A DNA stretch of 64,000 bases. Origin: Brenneria goodwinii (GTDB taxonomy: Bacteria; Pseudomonadota; Gammaproteobacteria; Enterobacterales; Enterobacteriaceae). The translations under genes were made by a program, and so were the position numbers. Every line of letters begins with the position of its first letter. Position 1 is the first letter of the stretch. Below are positions 36,906 to 46,674 of this stretch, in pieces. The notes beneath the pieces were generated by a model. It was not told the DNA's origin. It saw nothing but the letters and a program-made list of their open reading frames with translations, and made no database searches. Location: the NCBI RefSeq assembly GCF_002291445.1, contig NZ_CP014137.1, positions 2,976,001 to 3,040,000 on the forward strand, read 5' to 3'.

Positions 36906-38216
36906 TTACGCCAGCAACATCACGCGTAAAAACGCCAACGAACTTTCCTGCTCAAGCCGGGTTAAACGCTGATACAGCGCGTCGGCATCCGCCAGCCCGG
37001 CGCAGCAGTCGGCAAATTTGCGCTGACGATCGGTATCGCTGAAGGGATCGCTGATGTCGCCTTTCGCATTTAACCGCTGGGCGTTCAGCTTACGGCCATC
37101 TTTTAGCGTAATCGCCACGGCGTGCGGCAGATTGTCATTCTCTTCTTCTTCCGTTTCACTCCAGCTTGTCATACTGACCCGGTTCAGTTTGTCCGCCGCC
37201 GACTGCCTGGCGACCTGTTGCGGCGTAAAGTCCGCGACGCTTAACCTCCCCTTTTCCAGCATGACGCTGACGCAATAGGGCATCGAGAAACGCGCCTGCA
37301 TTTCATTTTCCGGTTGCGGATAGGCCAGATTACGCCGGTTGGCGATCCCGACTTTGGTGTCAACCTTTACCACATCGTCTGCGCTGAATGCATGCAGCGC
37401 CTGTAAATCGCTGATGGCGTCCAGAATTCGGTGCGTCGAACCGCAACAGGGATGTTTTTTCGGCAGGACGCCAACGCTTTCGATCACGTGCCGCGACGGG
37501 GTTAGCCAGCACTCGATATCCGCGGGCTGAAAGTGCTTGCCGGCAAATAACTGATAAAAGCCCTGCTCGCCTTCGATAATATCCAGACGGCCGGTCATGC
37601 CGGTGGCGGCGAGTTCCGCCGCATCCACCGCGTTGCGCGCCGCCATACCGGCGTGAAACGGCTTCAGCGGCGTACCAAACTGGCCTTTGACGCCGCCGGC
37701 AAGGCTGACGGCGATACTCAGCGTCCGGGCGATGCCCTGTTCGTCCAGTCCTTTCAGCCAGGCGACGCCGGCGGCGGTGCCGATACAGCCGACGGTAGAG
37801 GTGCCGTGCCATCCCGCGGTGTAATGTGATGCACCGACCACCGAGCCGACAAACGCCTGCGCCTGCAATCCTATCAGGTAGGCATCGATAAGATCGCCGC
37901 CGTCGCGTTTTTCCGCCAGCGCCACCGCCAGCAATGCCGGCACCAGCACCGCCGATGCGTGGCTCATTCCCGGCGCAAAGTTATCGTCATAATCGATGGC
38001 GTGCGCCGCGGTGCCGTTAATCAACGCGCATATGGCCGGCGGCGGCGGCTGGTACGCCGCCCACGCCTGCCGCACCGCCCGGCTGGAAAAGTCATGCCGC
38101 CCGGCATACAAACATGCCAGCGTATCGATAATGGCTTCACGCGCGCCCTGTCTGGCTGCCTGGCTGAACGGCGCTTTACGCACGCACCAGGCGGCAATCG
38201 TCTCAACCACCGTCAT
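36906..38216 (-). CDS. MmgE/PrpD-family protein
   Basis: 436 residues. The family includes 2-methylcitrate dehydratase and iminodisuccinate- or itaconate-related enzymes. Seen: AIDYDDNFAPGMSHASAVLVPALLA, AGWHGTSTVGCIGTAAGVAWLKGL, GGVKGQFGTPLKPFHAGMAARN and KKHPCCGSTHRILDA, the last a MmgE/PrpD lid motif. ATG at 38216 has AAGGAG before it. It is the last gene of the ABC importer operon, about 100 bases after the ATPase gene, so it may process the imported compound; the exact reaction is unknown. Confidence 0.85.
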   Translation of the reverse strand: MTVVETIAAWCVRKAPFSQAARQGAREAIIDTLACLYAGRHDFSSRAVRQAWAAYQPPPPAICALINGTAAHAIDYDDNFAPGMSHASAVLVPALLAVALAEKRDGGDLIDAYLIGLQAQAFVGSVVGASHYTAGWHGTSTVGCIGTAAGVAWLKGLDEQGIARTLSIAVSLAGGVKGQFGTPLKPFHAGMAARNAVDAAELAATGMTGRLDIIEGEQGFYQLFAGKHFQPADIECWLTPSRHVIESVGVLPKKHPCCGSTHRILDAISDLQALHAFSADDVVKVDTKVGIANRRNLAYPQPENEMQARFSMPYCVSVMLEKGRLSVADFTPQQVARQSAADKLNRVSMTSWSETEEEENDNLPHAVAITLKDGRKLNAQRLNAKGDISDPFSDTDRQRKFADCCAGLADADALYQRLTRLEQESSLAFLRVMLLA

Positions 38217-38316
38217 TGTGTTCTCCTTGGGAAAGTTCATTAAGCACTAGCTGCCGCAGGTTACCGATTTGAAAGCGATTCACTCGGCCTCCCGTCCGTC
38301 GCCTGATGCTGCCTTT

Positions 38317-39078
38317 TCATGCCTCGCTGGCGGCGAGAAAATGCCGGGTATACGCTTCGCGGGCGTCTCCCCGCCGCAGAGCGTCCGCGCTCAGTTCTTC
38401 CAAGAGTTTGCCCTGATGCATAATCGCCACGCGCTGGCACAGGTGAGTCACCACCGCCAAATCGTGCGTCACCATCAGGTAGGTCAATTTGCGCTGCCGG
38501 CGCATGCCGGCAAGCAGATTAAGAATTTCCGCCTGCACCGACACATCCAGCGCGGAAGTGGGTTCGTCCAGCAACAGAACGGAGGGTTCCATAATCAGCG
38601 CCCTGGCAATAGCCACGCGCTGACGCTGGCCGCCGGATAACTGGTGCGGGTAGCGGTAGCGGAAAGCATCCGACAAACCGACGGCGTTCAACGCCTCGCT
38701 GATCCGCCCCTCGTGGCGATCCAGCCCATGCAATTGCAGCGGTTCGCGCAGCGTGCTGTACACCATCTTGCGCGGATGGAGCGAGGCATAGGGATCCTGA
38801 AACACCATCTGTACCTGACGATAAAAGGCTTTATCGCGTACCGGATGCTGCTCGCGATTAGCAAACAGAATCGCCCCTTGATAATCGCTGTTCAGACCGG
38901 CAAGGGCGCGCAGAATGGTCGATTTGCCGCAGCCGGATTCGCCAATCAGCCCGTAGCTTTCGCCTTCCGCCAGCGTGAAACTGACGTCGCTGACCACCTG
39001 GCGCCGCATGATGCCCTCGCCAAAAGCGATATTGAGATCGATGACTTCCACGCTGCGTTGCGAGGCAGGAATGATCAT
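38317..39078 (-). CDS. Peptide-type ABC importer ATPase (DppF/OppF-like)
   Basis: 253 residues from the ATG at 39078, which overlaps the previous stop by 4 bases; an upstream in-frame extension to 39279 lies inside the previous gene. Walker A GESGCGKST, Q-loop VFQDPYASLHPRK, signature LSGGQRQRVAIARAL and Walker B LLLDEPTSALD are intact. The FQDPYASLHPR motif is characteristic of F-type peptide/nickel importers. It lacks the long C-terminal oligopeptide-binding tail. Confidence 0.92.
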   Translation of the reverse strand: MIIPASQRSVEVIDLNIAFGEGIMRRQVVSDVSFTLAEGESYGLIGESGCGKSTILRALAGLNSDYQGAILFANREQHPVRDKAFYRQVQMVFQDPYASLHPRKMVYSTLREPLQLHGLDRHEGRISEALNAVGLSDAFRYRYPHQLSGGQRQRVAIARALIMEPSVLLLDEPTSALDVSVQAEILNLLAGMRRQRKLTYLMVTHDLAVVTHLCQRVAIMHQGKLLEELSADALRRGDAREAYTRHFLAASEA

Positions 39079-39941
39079 AGGGCGACTCCATTGCGGTAGC
39101 TGGGGCCATTCAGCCAGTCGGGATCGCGCGTCGGCACGCTGAGCGTGTCCACCGGATGATGTAAGCGCGGCTGGCTGGACAGCAGGGCTTGAGTATAAGG
39201 GTGGCGGGCCTGGTGCAGGCGGCTGGCGGCGATCTCTTCGACGACGCGTCCGGCGTACATCACCAGCACCCGATCGCAAAAGCGCGACACCAGATTCAGA
39301 TCGTGGGTGATAAACAATAAGCCGGTATTACGCCGCGCCAGCTGTTCGTCGAGGATCGACAGCACCTGCTGACGCACGGTGACATCCAGCGCGGAAGTCG
39401 GCTCATCGGCGATGATCAGATCGGGTTCCGGGATCAGCATCATGGCGATCATCACGCGCTGCCCCATGCCGCCGGAGATCTCATGAGGATAGCGCGCAAA
39501 CACATTTTCGCAGTCGCGGATATGCACCGACTCCAGCATCGCCAGCGCTTTTTCGCGGGCAATTTTCTGGCTGACGCGCGTGTGCAGACGATACGCTTCG
39601 GTAATCTGGTAGCCGATGCGCATCAGCGGATTCAGCGAGAATTTAGGATCCTGTAAAATCATCGAAATGCGGTTGCCGCGGATGGTGCGCATCTGTTTTT
39701 CGCTGGCGTTCAGCAGATCGAACTCGCCAAAGCGGATCGCTTTGGCGCTGATGCGGCCGATTTTCGGCGTCAGCTTGAGCAGCGCGCGGCAGGTCTGCGA
39801 TTTGCCGGATCCCGACTCGCCGACTATCGCCACTTTCTCCCGTCCCACCTGAAAGGAAACATCCCGCACCGCGTGGTTGTCCTCGTGGGCGCCTTTAAAC
39901 ACAATATTCAGATCCTGTACATCAAGCAGAATGTCACTCAT
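39075..39941 (-). CDS. Peptide-type ABC importer ATPase (DppD/OppD-like)
   Basis: 288 residues. Walker A GESGSGKS, LQDPKFSLNPLMRIG, signature ISGGMGQRVMIAMML and Walker B LIIADEPTSALD, then a C-terminal HPYTQALLSSQP typical of the D-type subunits. Forms a heterodimer with the F-type ATPase. Overlaps both neighbours by a few bases, so the importer genes are tightly coupled. Confidence 0.92.
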   Translation of the reverse strand: MSDILLDVQDLNIVFKGAHEDNHAVRDVSFQVGREKVAIVGESGSGKSQTCRALLKLTPKIGRISAKAIRFGEFDLLNASEKQMRTIRGNRISMILQDPKFSLNPLMRIGYQITEAYRLHTRVSQKIAREKALAMLESVHIRDCENVFARYPHEISGGMGQRVMIAMMLIPEPDLIIADEPTSALDVTVRQQVLSILDEQLARRNTGLLFITHDLNLVSRFCDRVLVMYAGRVVEEIAASRLHQARHPYTQALLSSQPRLHHPVDTLSVPTRDPDWLNGPSYRNGVAL

Positions 39942-40869
39942 GGCGAAGATCCATTACGTCGCGCAGGCCGTCGCCGAGCAGGTTAAAGGCCAGACTGGTG
40001 AAAAGGATGGCTAAACCGGGGATAGCGGCGATCCAACCGTTATTGAGCATAAACTCGCGCCCGGACGCCAGCATCGCCCCCCACTCCGGGCTGGGCGCCT
40101 GCGCGCCCAAACCGAGGAAACCAAGGCCTGCGGCGGTGAGGATGATGGCCGCCATATTCAGCGTCACCCGCACCACCACCGACGGCAGGCACATGGGAAT
40201 AACGTGGAACAGGATGATGTGCCAGGATGACGCCCCTTGCAGGCGTACCGCCGCGATATAATCCATCTTGCGGATCGACAGCGTCTCCGCCCGCGCCAGA
40301 CGCGCGATAGGCGGCCACGACGACAGGGAAATGGCGATGATCGCGTTCTCTATGCCGGGGCCGAGCGCGGCGACGAACGCCAGCGCCAGAATCAGGCTGG
40401 GGAAAGCCAGAAAGATATCCACCAGGCGCATCAGCACCGTATCCACCCAGCCGCCGAGATAGCCTGCCGTAGTGCCGATCACCAACCCAAGCGGCGTAAT
40501 GATAATGGCGGTCAATCCGGCGATATACAGCGTGATGCGCGCGCCATACAGCAGCCGGCTGTAGATATCCCGCCCCAGTTCATCGGTGCCCAGCCAGTTT
40601 TCCAGGCTCGGCGTTTGCAGGCGGTTGGCCAGATCCTGCGCATAGATATCGTGACTGGCCAGCCACGGGGCAAACAGCGCCGCGAAAACAATCACCAGCA
40701 ACACAATCAGGCCGAATAGCGCCGAATGATTGGCGCAAAAACGATGCCACTGAATCCACATCTGCTGCATCCGCGCCTGCAACGGCGTGGTCGGCACCGG
40801 CGCATTCAGCCAGTTGCGCAGAGATGAACGCGAGCGGGCGCCAGAGGATTTGTTGGTCAAATCGGTCAT
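39934..40869 (-). CDS. Peptide-type ABC importer permease (DppC-like)
   Basis: 311 residues, about six membrane segments. N-terminal DppC-type domain (FGLIVLLVIVFAALFAPWLA), then LGTDELGRDIYSRLLYGARITL and the EAA loop SWPPIARLARAETLSIRKMDYIAAVRLQGAS. Overlaps the B-type permease by 4 bases (ATGA). Confidence 0.92.
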   Translation of the reverse strand: MTDLTNKSSGARSRSSLRNWLNAPVPTTPLQARMQQMWIQWHRFCANHSALFGLIVLLVIVFAALFAPWLASHDIYAQDLANRLQTPSLENWLGTDELGRDIYSRLLYGARITLYIAGLTAIIITPLGLVIGTTAGYLGGWVDTVLMRLVDIFLAFPSLILALAFVAALGPGIENAIIAISLSSWPPIARLARAETLSIRKMDYIAAVRLQGASSWHIILFHVIPMCLPSVVVRVTLNMAAIILTAAGLGFLGLGAQAPSPEWGAMLASGREFMLNNGWIAAIPGLAILFTSLAFNLLGDGLRDVMDLRHE

Positions 40870-41939
40870 TTATCCTCCTGACGGGTTCGGGGATCAAACA
40901 GGCGATAGAGCAAATCGCAAATCAGATTGAGCACGACGAATATCGCGCCGGTCAGCAGCGCGCAGCCGACCACCGCATTCATGTCGCCCGCCAGCAGCGC
41001 GTTGGTAAGATAGCGGCCAAAGCCCGGCCAGGCGAAGACGGTTTCGGTCAGCACCGCCCCTTCCAACAGCCAGGCCCAGGAGAGCGCCACCACCGTCAGC
41101 GTGGGAACGGCAATGTTGCGCAGCGCATGCACCCAGACGCAGCGCGCCCAGGACAAGCCTTTCACCCGCGCGGTGATGATGTATTCCTGCGAGAGCTGTT
41201 CGATCATAAAGCTGCGGGTCATGCGGCTGATGTAGGCCAGCGAACTTAAGCCCAGAATCGATGCCGGCAGAACAATATGGCTGAAGACGTTTTTGAATAC
41301 CGCCCAGTTGTTGGCCAGCGCGCTGTCGATCAACCAGAACCCGGTGACCGGCTGCAGATCGAATTCGTAGATAAAATCGATACGGCCGGGGCCGCCGATC
41401 CAGCCCAGCGAGGCGTAGAACAACAACAGCCCCATCAGACCGAGCCAGAAATGCGGCGTCGAATAGCTCAGCAGGCCGATAAAACGGATCAGATGATCGA
41501 ACCAGGAGTTTCGGTACATGGCCGACAGCACCCCGGCGGGGATCCCCAGCCCGGTGCCGATAATCGCCGCCAGCGTCGCCAGTTCCAATGTGGCGGGAAA
41601 AACGCGGGCGATATCCTGCGCGACCGGGTGACTGGTCGTCAGGGCGATGCCGAAATCAAGGTGCGCCAACTGCCAGATATAATCGGCAAACTGTTTCCAC
41701 AGCGGCTGATCGAGCCCTAGCTGACGATACATAGTGTCATAGGCCTCCTGACTGGCATTATCGCCAATCACGGCGACGACCGGATCGATCGGCAGCAGCC
41801 GGCCAATGAAGAAGGTCAAGGCCGCCAGCCCCAACAGCGTGCAGAAAATGGAGATCGCGCCTTTTATCAGCCTCATCAGACGGCGATAACGCAGCGACCA
41901 TGCCAGATTCATGGGGTGTTGCGAGAATACCTGCGACAT
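40866..41939 (-). CDS. Peptide-type ABC importer permease (DppB-like)
   Basis: 357 residues with about six membrane segments. Typical DppB features: GLDQPLWKQFADYIWQLAHLDFG, FPATLELATLAAIIGTGLGIPAGVLSA and the EAA loop SFMIEQLSQEYIITARVKGLS. Preceded by 12 bases from the binding-protein stop. Confidence 0.92.
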   Translation of the reverse strand: MSQVFSQHPMNLAWSLRYRRLMRLIKGAISIFCTLLGLAALTFFIGRLLPIDPVVAVIGDNASQEAYDTMYRQLGLDQPLWKQFADYIWQLAHLDFGIALTTSHPVAQDIARVFPATLELATLAAIIGTGLGIPAGVLSAMYRNSWFDHLIRFIGLLSYSTPHFWLGLMGLLLFYASLGWIGGPGRIDFIYEFDLQPVTGFWLIDSALANNWAVFKNVFSHIVLPASILGLSSLAYISRMTRSFMIEQLSQEYIITARVKGLSWARCVWVHALRNIAVPTLTVVALSWAWLLEGAVLTETVFAWPGFGRYLTNALLAGDMNAVVGCALLTGAIFVVLNLICDLLYRLFDPRTRQEDK

Positions 41940-41951
41940 TGGCGCCCCCGG

Positions 41952-43547
41952 TTATTTGCTTGCGGTGTCGTACCAGACGCGGAAACCATTCCAGGTCCAG
42001 TTCTTAATCACCGGACTGATGCCCGCGGTGTTATACATCTGGAACATAATCGCCATCGGCCCTTGCTCCATCACTTCGCGCTGCAGCTCGGCATACTTTT
42101 CAATTCGCTTGGCTTCATCCGCTTCCAGCAGCGCCGCCTCAACCTGCTTATTCAGATCCTCGTTATAAAACGCGGCCCGCCAGCTCGGATATTGCGTGGC
42201 GCGGGCTTCCTTACGGTTATCGGGGTTGAAGACCAGACGGGAGGCGTTGCCATGGGCGTCCGGCACCGAGGTCTGCCAGGCCATCATGGCGCTGGAGAAC
42301 TCACGCCCGCGCGCGCGGCTGAACAGTTGCGCGTTCGCCATGCGTTCCAGTTTCAGCGTGACGCCAATCTTGGCGGCGTTCTGCTGAATGCTTTGCGCGA
42401 TGGGCGCGGAGTGCGGCAAAGTGCCGAAAATGACGCTGGAGGAGAAGCCGTTGGGATAACCCGCTTCGCTCAGCAACTGCTTGGCTTTTTCCAGATCCAG
42501 TTTGAAGGGCTGTCCCTGCGTTTCATCCAGCGCGCCGAACGCGCCGATCTGGGCAAAGCTGGCGCGGGGAACGCCCAGGTACGGCATCACATTTTTCGCC
42601 AGACCGTCGTAGTCGATCAGATAGCGCATCGCCAGCCGGACTTTCTCATTTTGGAAAATCGGATCTTCGCTATTAAAGGTCCAGAAGAAGAGCTGAGGCT
42701 TCAGCACTTTTTCCACTCTCACCTTACCGCCTTCATCAAGCGTTTTCAGATCGTCGGCGGAAAGGTCGCGCGCCACGTCCACATCGCCCTGCGTCAACAG
42801 CAGACGCTGGGTGCCGGTTTCCGCCACGTGACGAATCAACACGCGTTTCAGCGCCGGCGGCGTCGACCAGTAGTGATCCGTCGCCTGCAACACCACGCCT
42901 TCGCCGGCATTCCAGCGCACCAGTTGATAAGGGCCGACGCAGGCGGTGCGGGTGGAAAGATATTTATGGCCGAAGTCGCCGTTTACCGCTTCTTTCTCCA
43001 GCAGTTTGCGATTCTGCAGTGTGGACACCACATTTGCGGCGATGGCCTGTAACACCAGATTGGTGGGGTAAGGTTTATCCAGCTTCATCACCAGCGTTTT
43101 ATCGTCCGGCGCGGTGATCGTCTGGTCGACGTTTTCCTTATTGAATCCATAATCGGTGATGGCGGCGGCGTTGCCGTATCCCAATTTAACGATACGCTGC
43201 ATCGACCAGGCGAGATCGCCCGCCGTGGCAGGCGATCCGTCGGGGAATTTCAGGTTATCCTGCAAATGAAAGGTGATCTGCTGATGATCCGGCGACACAT
43301 CCCAGCTTTTCGCCAGATTGGGCACGACCGCTTTTTCGTCTTTGGCGTCAAAATTAACCAGCGAATCGCAGGTATTCAGCACAATCTCATTAGTCACCAC
43401 TTCGCCAATCTGCGCCGGATCCCAGGTGCTGATGGCATCAATATTCCATGCCATCACCAGCGAGTCAGGCGGCGTGGCGGCATGGGCGGTCGCGCCGATC
43501 GCGCCAGAAAAAACGAGTGCTGCCGTAATCGTATTGAGTTTTATCAT
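41952..43547 (-). CDS. Peptide-type ABC substrate-binding protein (DppA-like)
   Basis: 531 residues with a cleavable signal peptide ending near AHAATPPD. SBP_bac_5 features include DIDAISTWDPAQI-type early segment (NIDAISTWDPAQIGEVV), VVPNLAKSWDVSPDHQQITFHL and KFPDGSPATAGDLAWSMQR. It delivers the substrate to the DppBCDF-like complex. Located between the M20 hydrolase and the permeases; the substrate may be an acylated or peptide-like compound cleaved by that hydrolase. Confidence 0.92.
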   Translation of the reverse strand: MIKLNTITAALVFSGAIGATAHAATPPDSLVMAWNIDAISTWDPAQIGEVVTNEIVLNTCDSLVNFDAKDEKAVVPNLAKSWDVSPDHQQITFHLQDNLKFPDGSPATAGDLAWSMQRIVKLGYGNAAAITDYGFNKENVDQTITAPDDKTLVMKLDKPYPTNLVLQAIAANVVSTLQNRKLLEKEAVNGDFGHKYLSTRTACVGPYQLVRWNAGEGVVLQATDHYWSTPPALKRVLIRHVAETGTQRLLLTQGDVDVARDLSADDLKTLDEGGKVRVEKVLKPQLFFWTFNSEDPIFQNEKVRLAMRYLIDYDGLAKNVMPYLGVPRASFAQIGAFGALDETQGQPFKLDLEKAKQLLSEAGYPNGFSSSVIFGTLPHSAPIAQSIQQNAAKIGVTLKLERMANAQLFSRARGREFSSAMMAWQTSVPDAHGNASRLVFNPDNRKEARATQYPSWRAAFYNEDLNKQVEAALLEADEAKRIEKYAELQREVMEQGPMAIMFQMYNTAGISPVIKNWTWNGFRVWYDTASK

Positions 43548-43580
43548 TGAACGGACTCCAGCATATTGAAAAAGAAAGGA

Positions 43581-45008
43581 TTAAAGGTTCTCCGGGCGCG
43601 GCTGAATCGGCGGTTTGACCTCGGCCGGGATGGGACAGCGATAAGGCGTTTCCTGAATCTGTTCGGCGTGCGCTTTCTTCACCTGCGCCAGCAGCGCGTC
43701 ATCGGTCAGCGCGTCGATCGCCGTGGCCGCCATGATTTTGGCGACATGGGCCAGTCCTTTATGCGCGGCCGGCATTTTGCCCTGCGCGGTAAGCTGCCAT
43801 GAGTGGCCGGGCGTACCGATAGCCATGGTGGGAACATGCGCCTGGACGGTGGGGATCACCCAACTGACGTCGCCGACGTCGGTGGAGCCGATCATGATTT
43901 CGCCATGAACATCCAGCGGAATGATGTAATCACTGAGCGGTTTTAATTCGGCGGGTTTCATGCCGACGCGGCGATAATCGCTGGCGATCTCTTCCGGGCT
44001 TAATGTGGCCTGAATTTCCGCGGCGAAGGTCATATCCGCGCCGTCGAAAGACACCGGCCCCAGCGCCGCGAAATTACGCTGCATCGCCTCTTCCAGCGGA
44101 CGGTTGCCCAGCAGATTGGAAACGGCGCTCATAATGCTGATCTCCACCTGGGTATCCGTCATCATGGCGGCGCCGTTGGCCACGCGTTTTACCCGCTCGT
44201 TGAGATCAAACATGGTATGCACATCGCGCGCGCGAATGGCATAACGGACGGCGGCCTTGGCCTGCACCACATTGGGCGCGATACCGCCGGAATCGAGCAT
44301 CGCATAGTGAATACGGCAGTCCTGCGGCACATGTTCGCGCAGGAACTGAACGCCGACGTTCATCAGTTCGACCGCATCCAGCGCGCTGCGGCCCAGATGG
44401 GGAGAGGCGGCGGCATGCGAAGAGCGGCCGGTAAAGCGGAAATCCATGCGGGTGTTGGCAAGAGAGAGCGGTTTCGCCACTTCATGGTGCGGACTGGGAT
44501 GCCAGGTAATGGCGACATCCACCCCGTCAAACGCGCCGGCGCGCACCATAAATGATTTGGCCGCCCCGCCCTCTTCGGCCGGACAGCCGTAATAACGCAC
44601 CCGCCCCGGCAGACCGGTTTTCTCCAGCCACGCTTTTATCGCCGTCGCGGCCAGCATCGCCGCCGATCCCAACAGATTATGCCCGCAGCCGTGGCCGTTG
44701 CCGTTGCCCGGCAGCGGACACGGCCTGGCGACGCCGGATGCCTGGCTGAGTCCCGGCAAGGCGTCATATTCGCCCAGAATGGCGATGATCGGGCCGCCTT
44801 CTCCGGCTTCCCCCATCACCGCCGTCGGAATATCGGCCACGTTTTCGGTTACGCGAAAACCTTGCTTTTTCAGCATCGCCGTATGCTCGGCCACGGAACG
44901 ATACTCGGTGTAACAAATTTCCGGCATGCCCCAGACGCGATCGCTCAAATCACAAAATTCAGCCTTGCTTTCATCCACCAAGTTCCAGACTAACTCTTTA
45001 TTTTGCAT
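43581..45008 (-). CDS. M20-family amidohydrolase (AbgB-like)
   Basis: 475 residues. Metal-binding motifs GHGCGHN and the EEGG pair are present, with DALPGLSQ, ITWHPSPHHEV and SSHAAASPHLGRSALDAVELM, matching the p-aminobenzoyl-glutamate/aminoacyl hydrolase branch (M20D). Starts the operon with the ABC importer and probably cleaves an amide bond in the imported compound. The exact substrate cannot be told. Confidence 0.88.
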   Translation of the reverse strand: MQNKELVWNLVDESKAEFCDLSDRVWGMPEICYTEYRSVAEHTAMLKKQGFRVTENVADIPTAVMGEAGEGGPIIAILGEYDALPGLSQASGVARPCPLPGNGNGHGCGHNLLGSAAMLAATAIKAWLEKTGLPGRVRYYGCPAEEGGAAKSFMVRAGAFDGVDVAITWHPSPHHEVAKPLSLANTRMDFRFTGRSSHAAASPHLGRSALDAVELMNVGVQFLREHVPQDCRIHYAMLDSGGIAPNVVQAKAAVRYAIRARDVHTMFDLNERVKRVANGAAMMTDTQVEISIMSAVSNLLGNRPLEEAMQRNFAALGPVSFDGADMTFAAEIQATLSPEEIASDYRRVGMKPAELKPLSDYIIPLDVHGEIMIGSTDVGDVSWVIPTVQAHVPTMAIGTPGHSWQLTAQGKMPAAHKGLAHVAKIMAATAIDALTDDALLAQVKKAHAEQIQETPYRCPIPAEVKPPIQPRPENL

Positions 45009-45329
45009 GACAATCCCCAGAATTTACCGTTGGATGGGACGACGGGCGTATCAGGCCCCGGAGATGTTCAGAATGCGACAAAAATAAGCGGCAATGCCAA
45101 TGAGCAATTCACACCACCTATTCCAAAAATTCATAGTTTGGCGTCAGAATTTTTATGGCGGGCGTCGCTTGCCCGCAGGCTCCCGCTTGCGCAAGGAGGG
45201 CTATCAAGCAAGACCAAGCGCCGGGTTACTCGCCGGCCGATGGAAGACGTGAGAGAGAAAAAGCAAGCCGCGGAGACGCGCTCGCCGCGAAGCGGAGACA
45301 AGATAGACGGCGGGAGCAAAGTAGAGGCA
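45009..45329. other. Intergenic region with hairpin repeat
   Basis: 321 bases between the M20 gene and the LysR gene on the same strand. It must hold the operon promoter. At about 45149-45175 a T run and GGCGGGCGTC-type hairpin resemble the element at 12204-12261. No gene is seen. Confidence 0.45.
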
Positions 45330-46250
45330 TTAACACACCGCCAGTTCCGGCAGGACGGAAGCCGCCGCCAGTTGCCAAAACTCTTCACCCTGACGGTTGC
45401 GCAGCGTGGGTTGCCGGTACAGGCGGATATCCAACGGCACATCCCAGTGGCTATCGCCCGCGCGAGCCAATTCACCGCTGGCAAGCTCATCTTTCACCAG
45501 ACTCTCCGGCAGCCAGGCAACCCCGCTGCCGGACAGCGCCATCGCTTTCAGGTTTATCGACATGCTGTTTTCATAAATCGGCTCCAAAGGCAGCGGTTTG
45601 ACGCTCAGCATCTGCGCCAGCGCATGGGCAAAAAACGAATGCTTGCCATAACTCAACCAGGGAACCGCATCGCGTGAAAAACCGATGGGATAAAGCGGGC
45701 GTCCTTGGCTATCCGGACGACACACCGCAATCGCGCGTTCGGCGCCCAGCGTCAGCATGGGGTAAGCGGAAAGCTGCTTGATTAACGATACCGAATCATG
45801 CGCATACGTCAGCAGGAAATCCGTCTCGCCGCTGTGCAACAAAGAAATATGTTCAACAAAAGTCGGCTTTTGATCGCACAGACGAATGTAACCCATGCGC
45901 TGCTGGCTATTAACATGCTTGAACCACTCAGGGAAAAAGGTCAGCGACAAGGTATTCAACATGGCGAAGCGCAGAACGGCGGTGCGTTTCTCATAGCGCT
46001 GATGCATATTGCTGCGCAAATGCGCCATGGCAAACACGGTTTCATTCGCGGTAGCGAGAAACTCCTGGCCTTCCGGCGTTAAGGTGACGGGATAGGTTTT
46101 ACGATCGAATAACGGCACGCCAAGCCACTCTTCCAACTGGCGGATGCGGCGACTGAGGGCTGATTGTGTGATATGGCGCTCATTGGCAGCACGAGTGAAG
46201 CTATAGCAACGTGAGACACTGAGGAAATCTTCAAACCATTTCAATTCCAT
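45330..46250 (-). CDS. LysR-family transcriptional regulator
   Basis: 306 residues from the ATG at 46250, which has AGAGG upstream; an extension to 46295 is unlikely. The HTH at the N-terminus (WFEDFLSVSRCYSFTRAANERHITQSALSRRIRQLEEWLGVPLFDR is visible as SFTRAANERHITQSALSRRI) is followed by a substrate-binding domain of about 200 residues. It is just upstream of the amidohydrolase/importer operon on the same strand and is its likely regulator. Confidence 0.9.
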   Translation of the reverse strand: MELKWFEDFLSVSRCYSFTRAANERHITQSALSRRIRQLEEWLGVPLFDRKTYPVTLTPEGQEFLATANETVFAMAHLRSNMHQRYEKRTAVLRFAMLNTLSLTFFPEWFKHVNSQQRMGYIRLCDQKPTFVEHISLLHSGETDFLLTYAHDSVSLIKQLSAYPMLTLGAERAIAVCRPDSQGRPLYPIGFSRDAVPWLSYGKHSFFAHALAQMLSVKPLPLEPIYENSMSINLKAMALSGSGVAWLPESLVKDELASGELARAGDSHWDVPLDIRLYRQPTLRNRQGEEFWQLAAASVLPELAVC

Positions 46251-46437
46251 TGCAGGAAACCTCTGTCTGGACGAAAGGGAACAAAGTATTTTCAACTAGT
46301 GATTAATTTATAAGCAAGAAACGCGCCACATTTCAAGACGTATTAAATCAGCGCGTTATCATTATTTTTAACAGAAACCACGACATTGATAGAACAAAAA
46401 ATCAACGTTGATGCACAATAAAAGTGCGGCCCGGCAG

Positions 46438-46587
46438 TGTGCAGGTACAAGATGCACGGGCGACATCATCATTCCCCCGTTCTCGCCGAACAGAATATGC
46501 GCTTCACCGGCTTTCATTTCAAAATCGCCCAGTCAATACGCGCACGCCGGGATTTCGTTTTTGAATAGCTAGCGCCTGTAGCGGCAT
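46438..46587 (-). pseudogene. Possible relic of a sugar ABC transporter ATPase
   Basis: On the reverse strand, read across at least one stop, fragments resemble the N-terminus of RbsA/XylG-type ATPases: LQALAIQKRNPGVR, then FEMKAGEAHILFGENGG, i.e. the strand before Walker A and its first half. The rest is lost. Part of a 424-base gap (46251-46674) with no intact gene. The match is by eye and weak. Confidence 0.3.
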
Positions 46588-46674
46588 AACCTTCTCCAGG
46601 ATTCCTGCGCAAAAACGGCCGACATCGCGGCGTACGTCCGGCGAATAAGCACAATCTACTTTTATATCAGCCGA

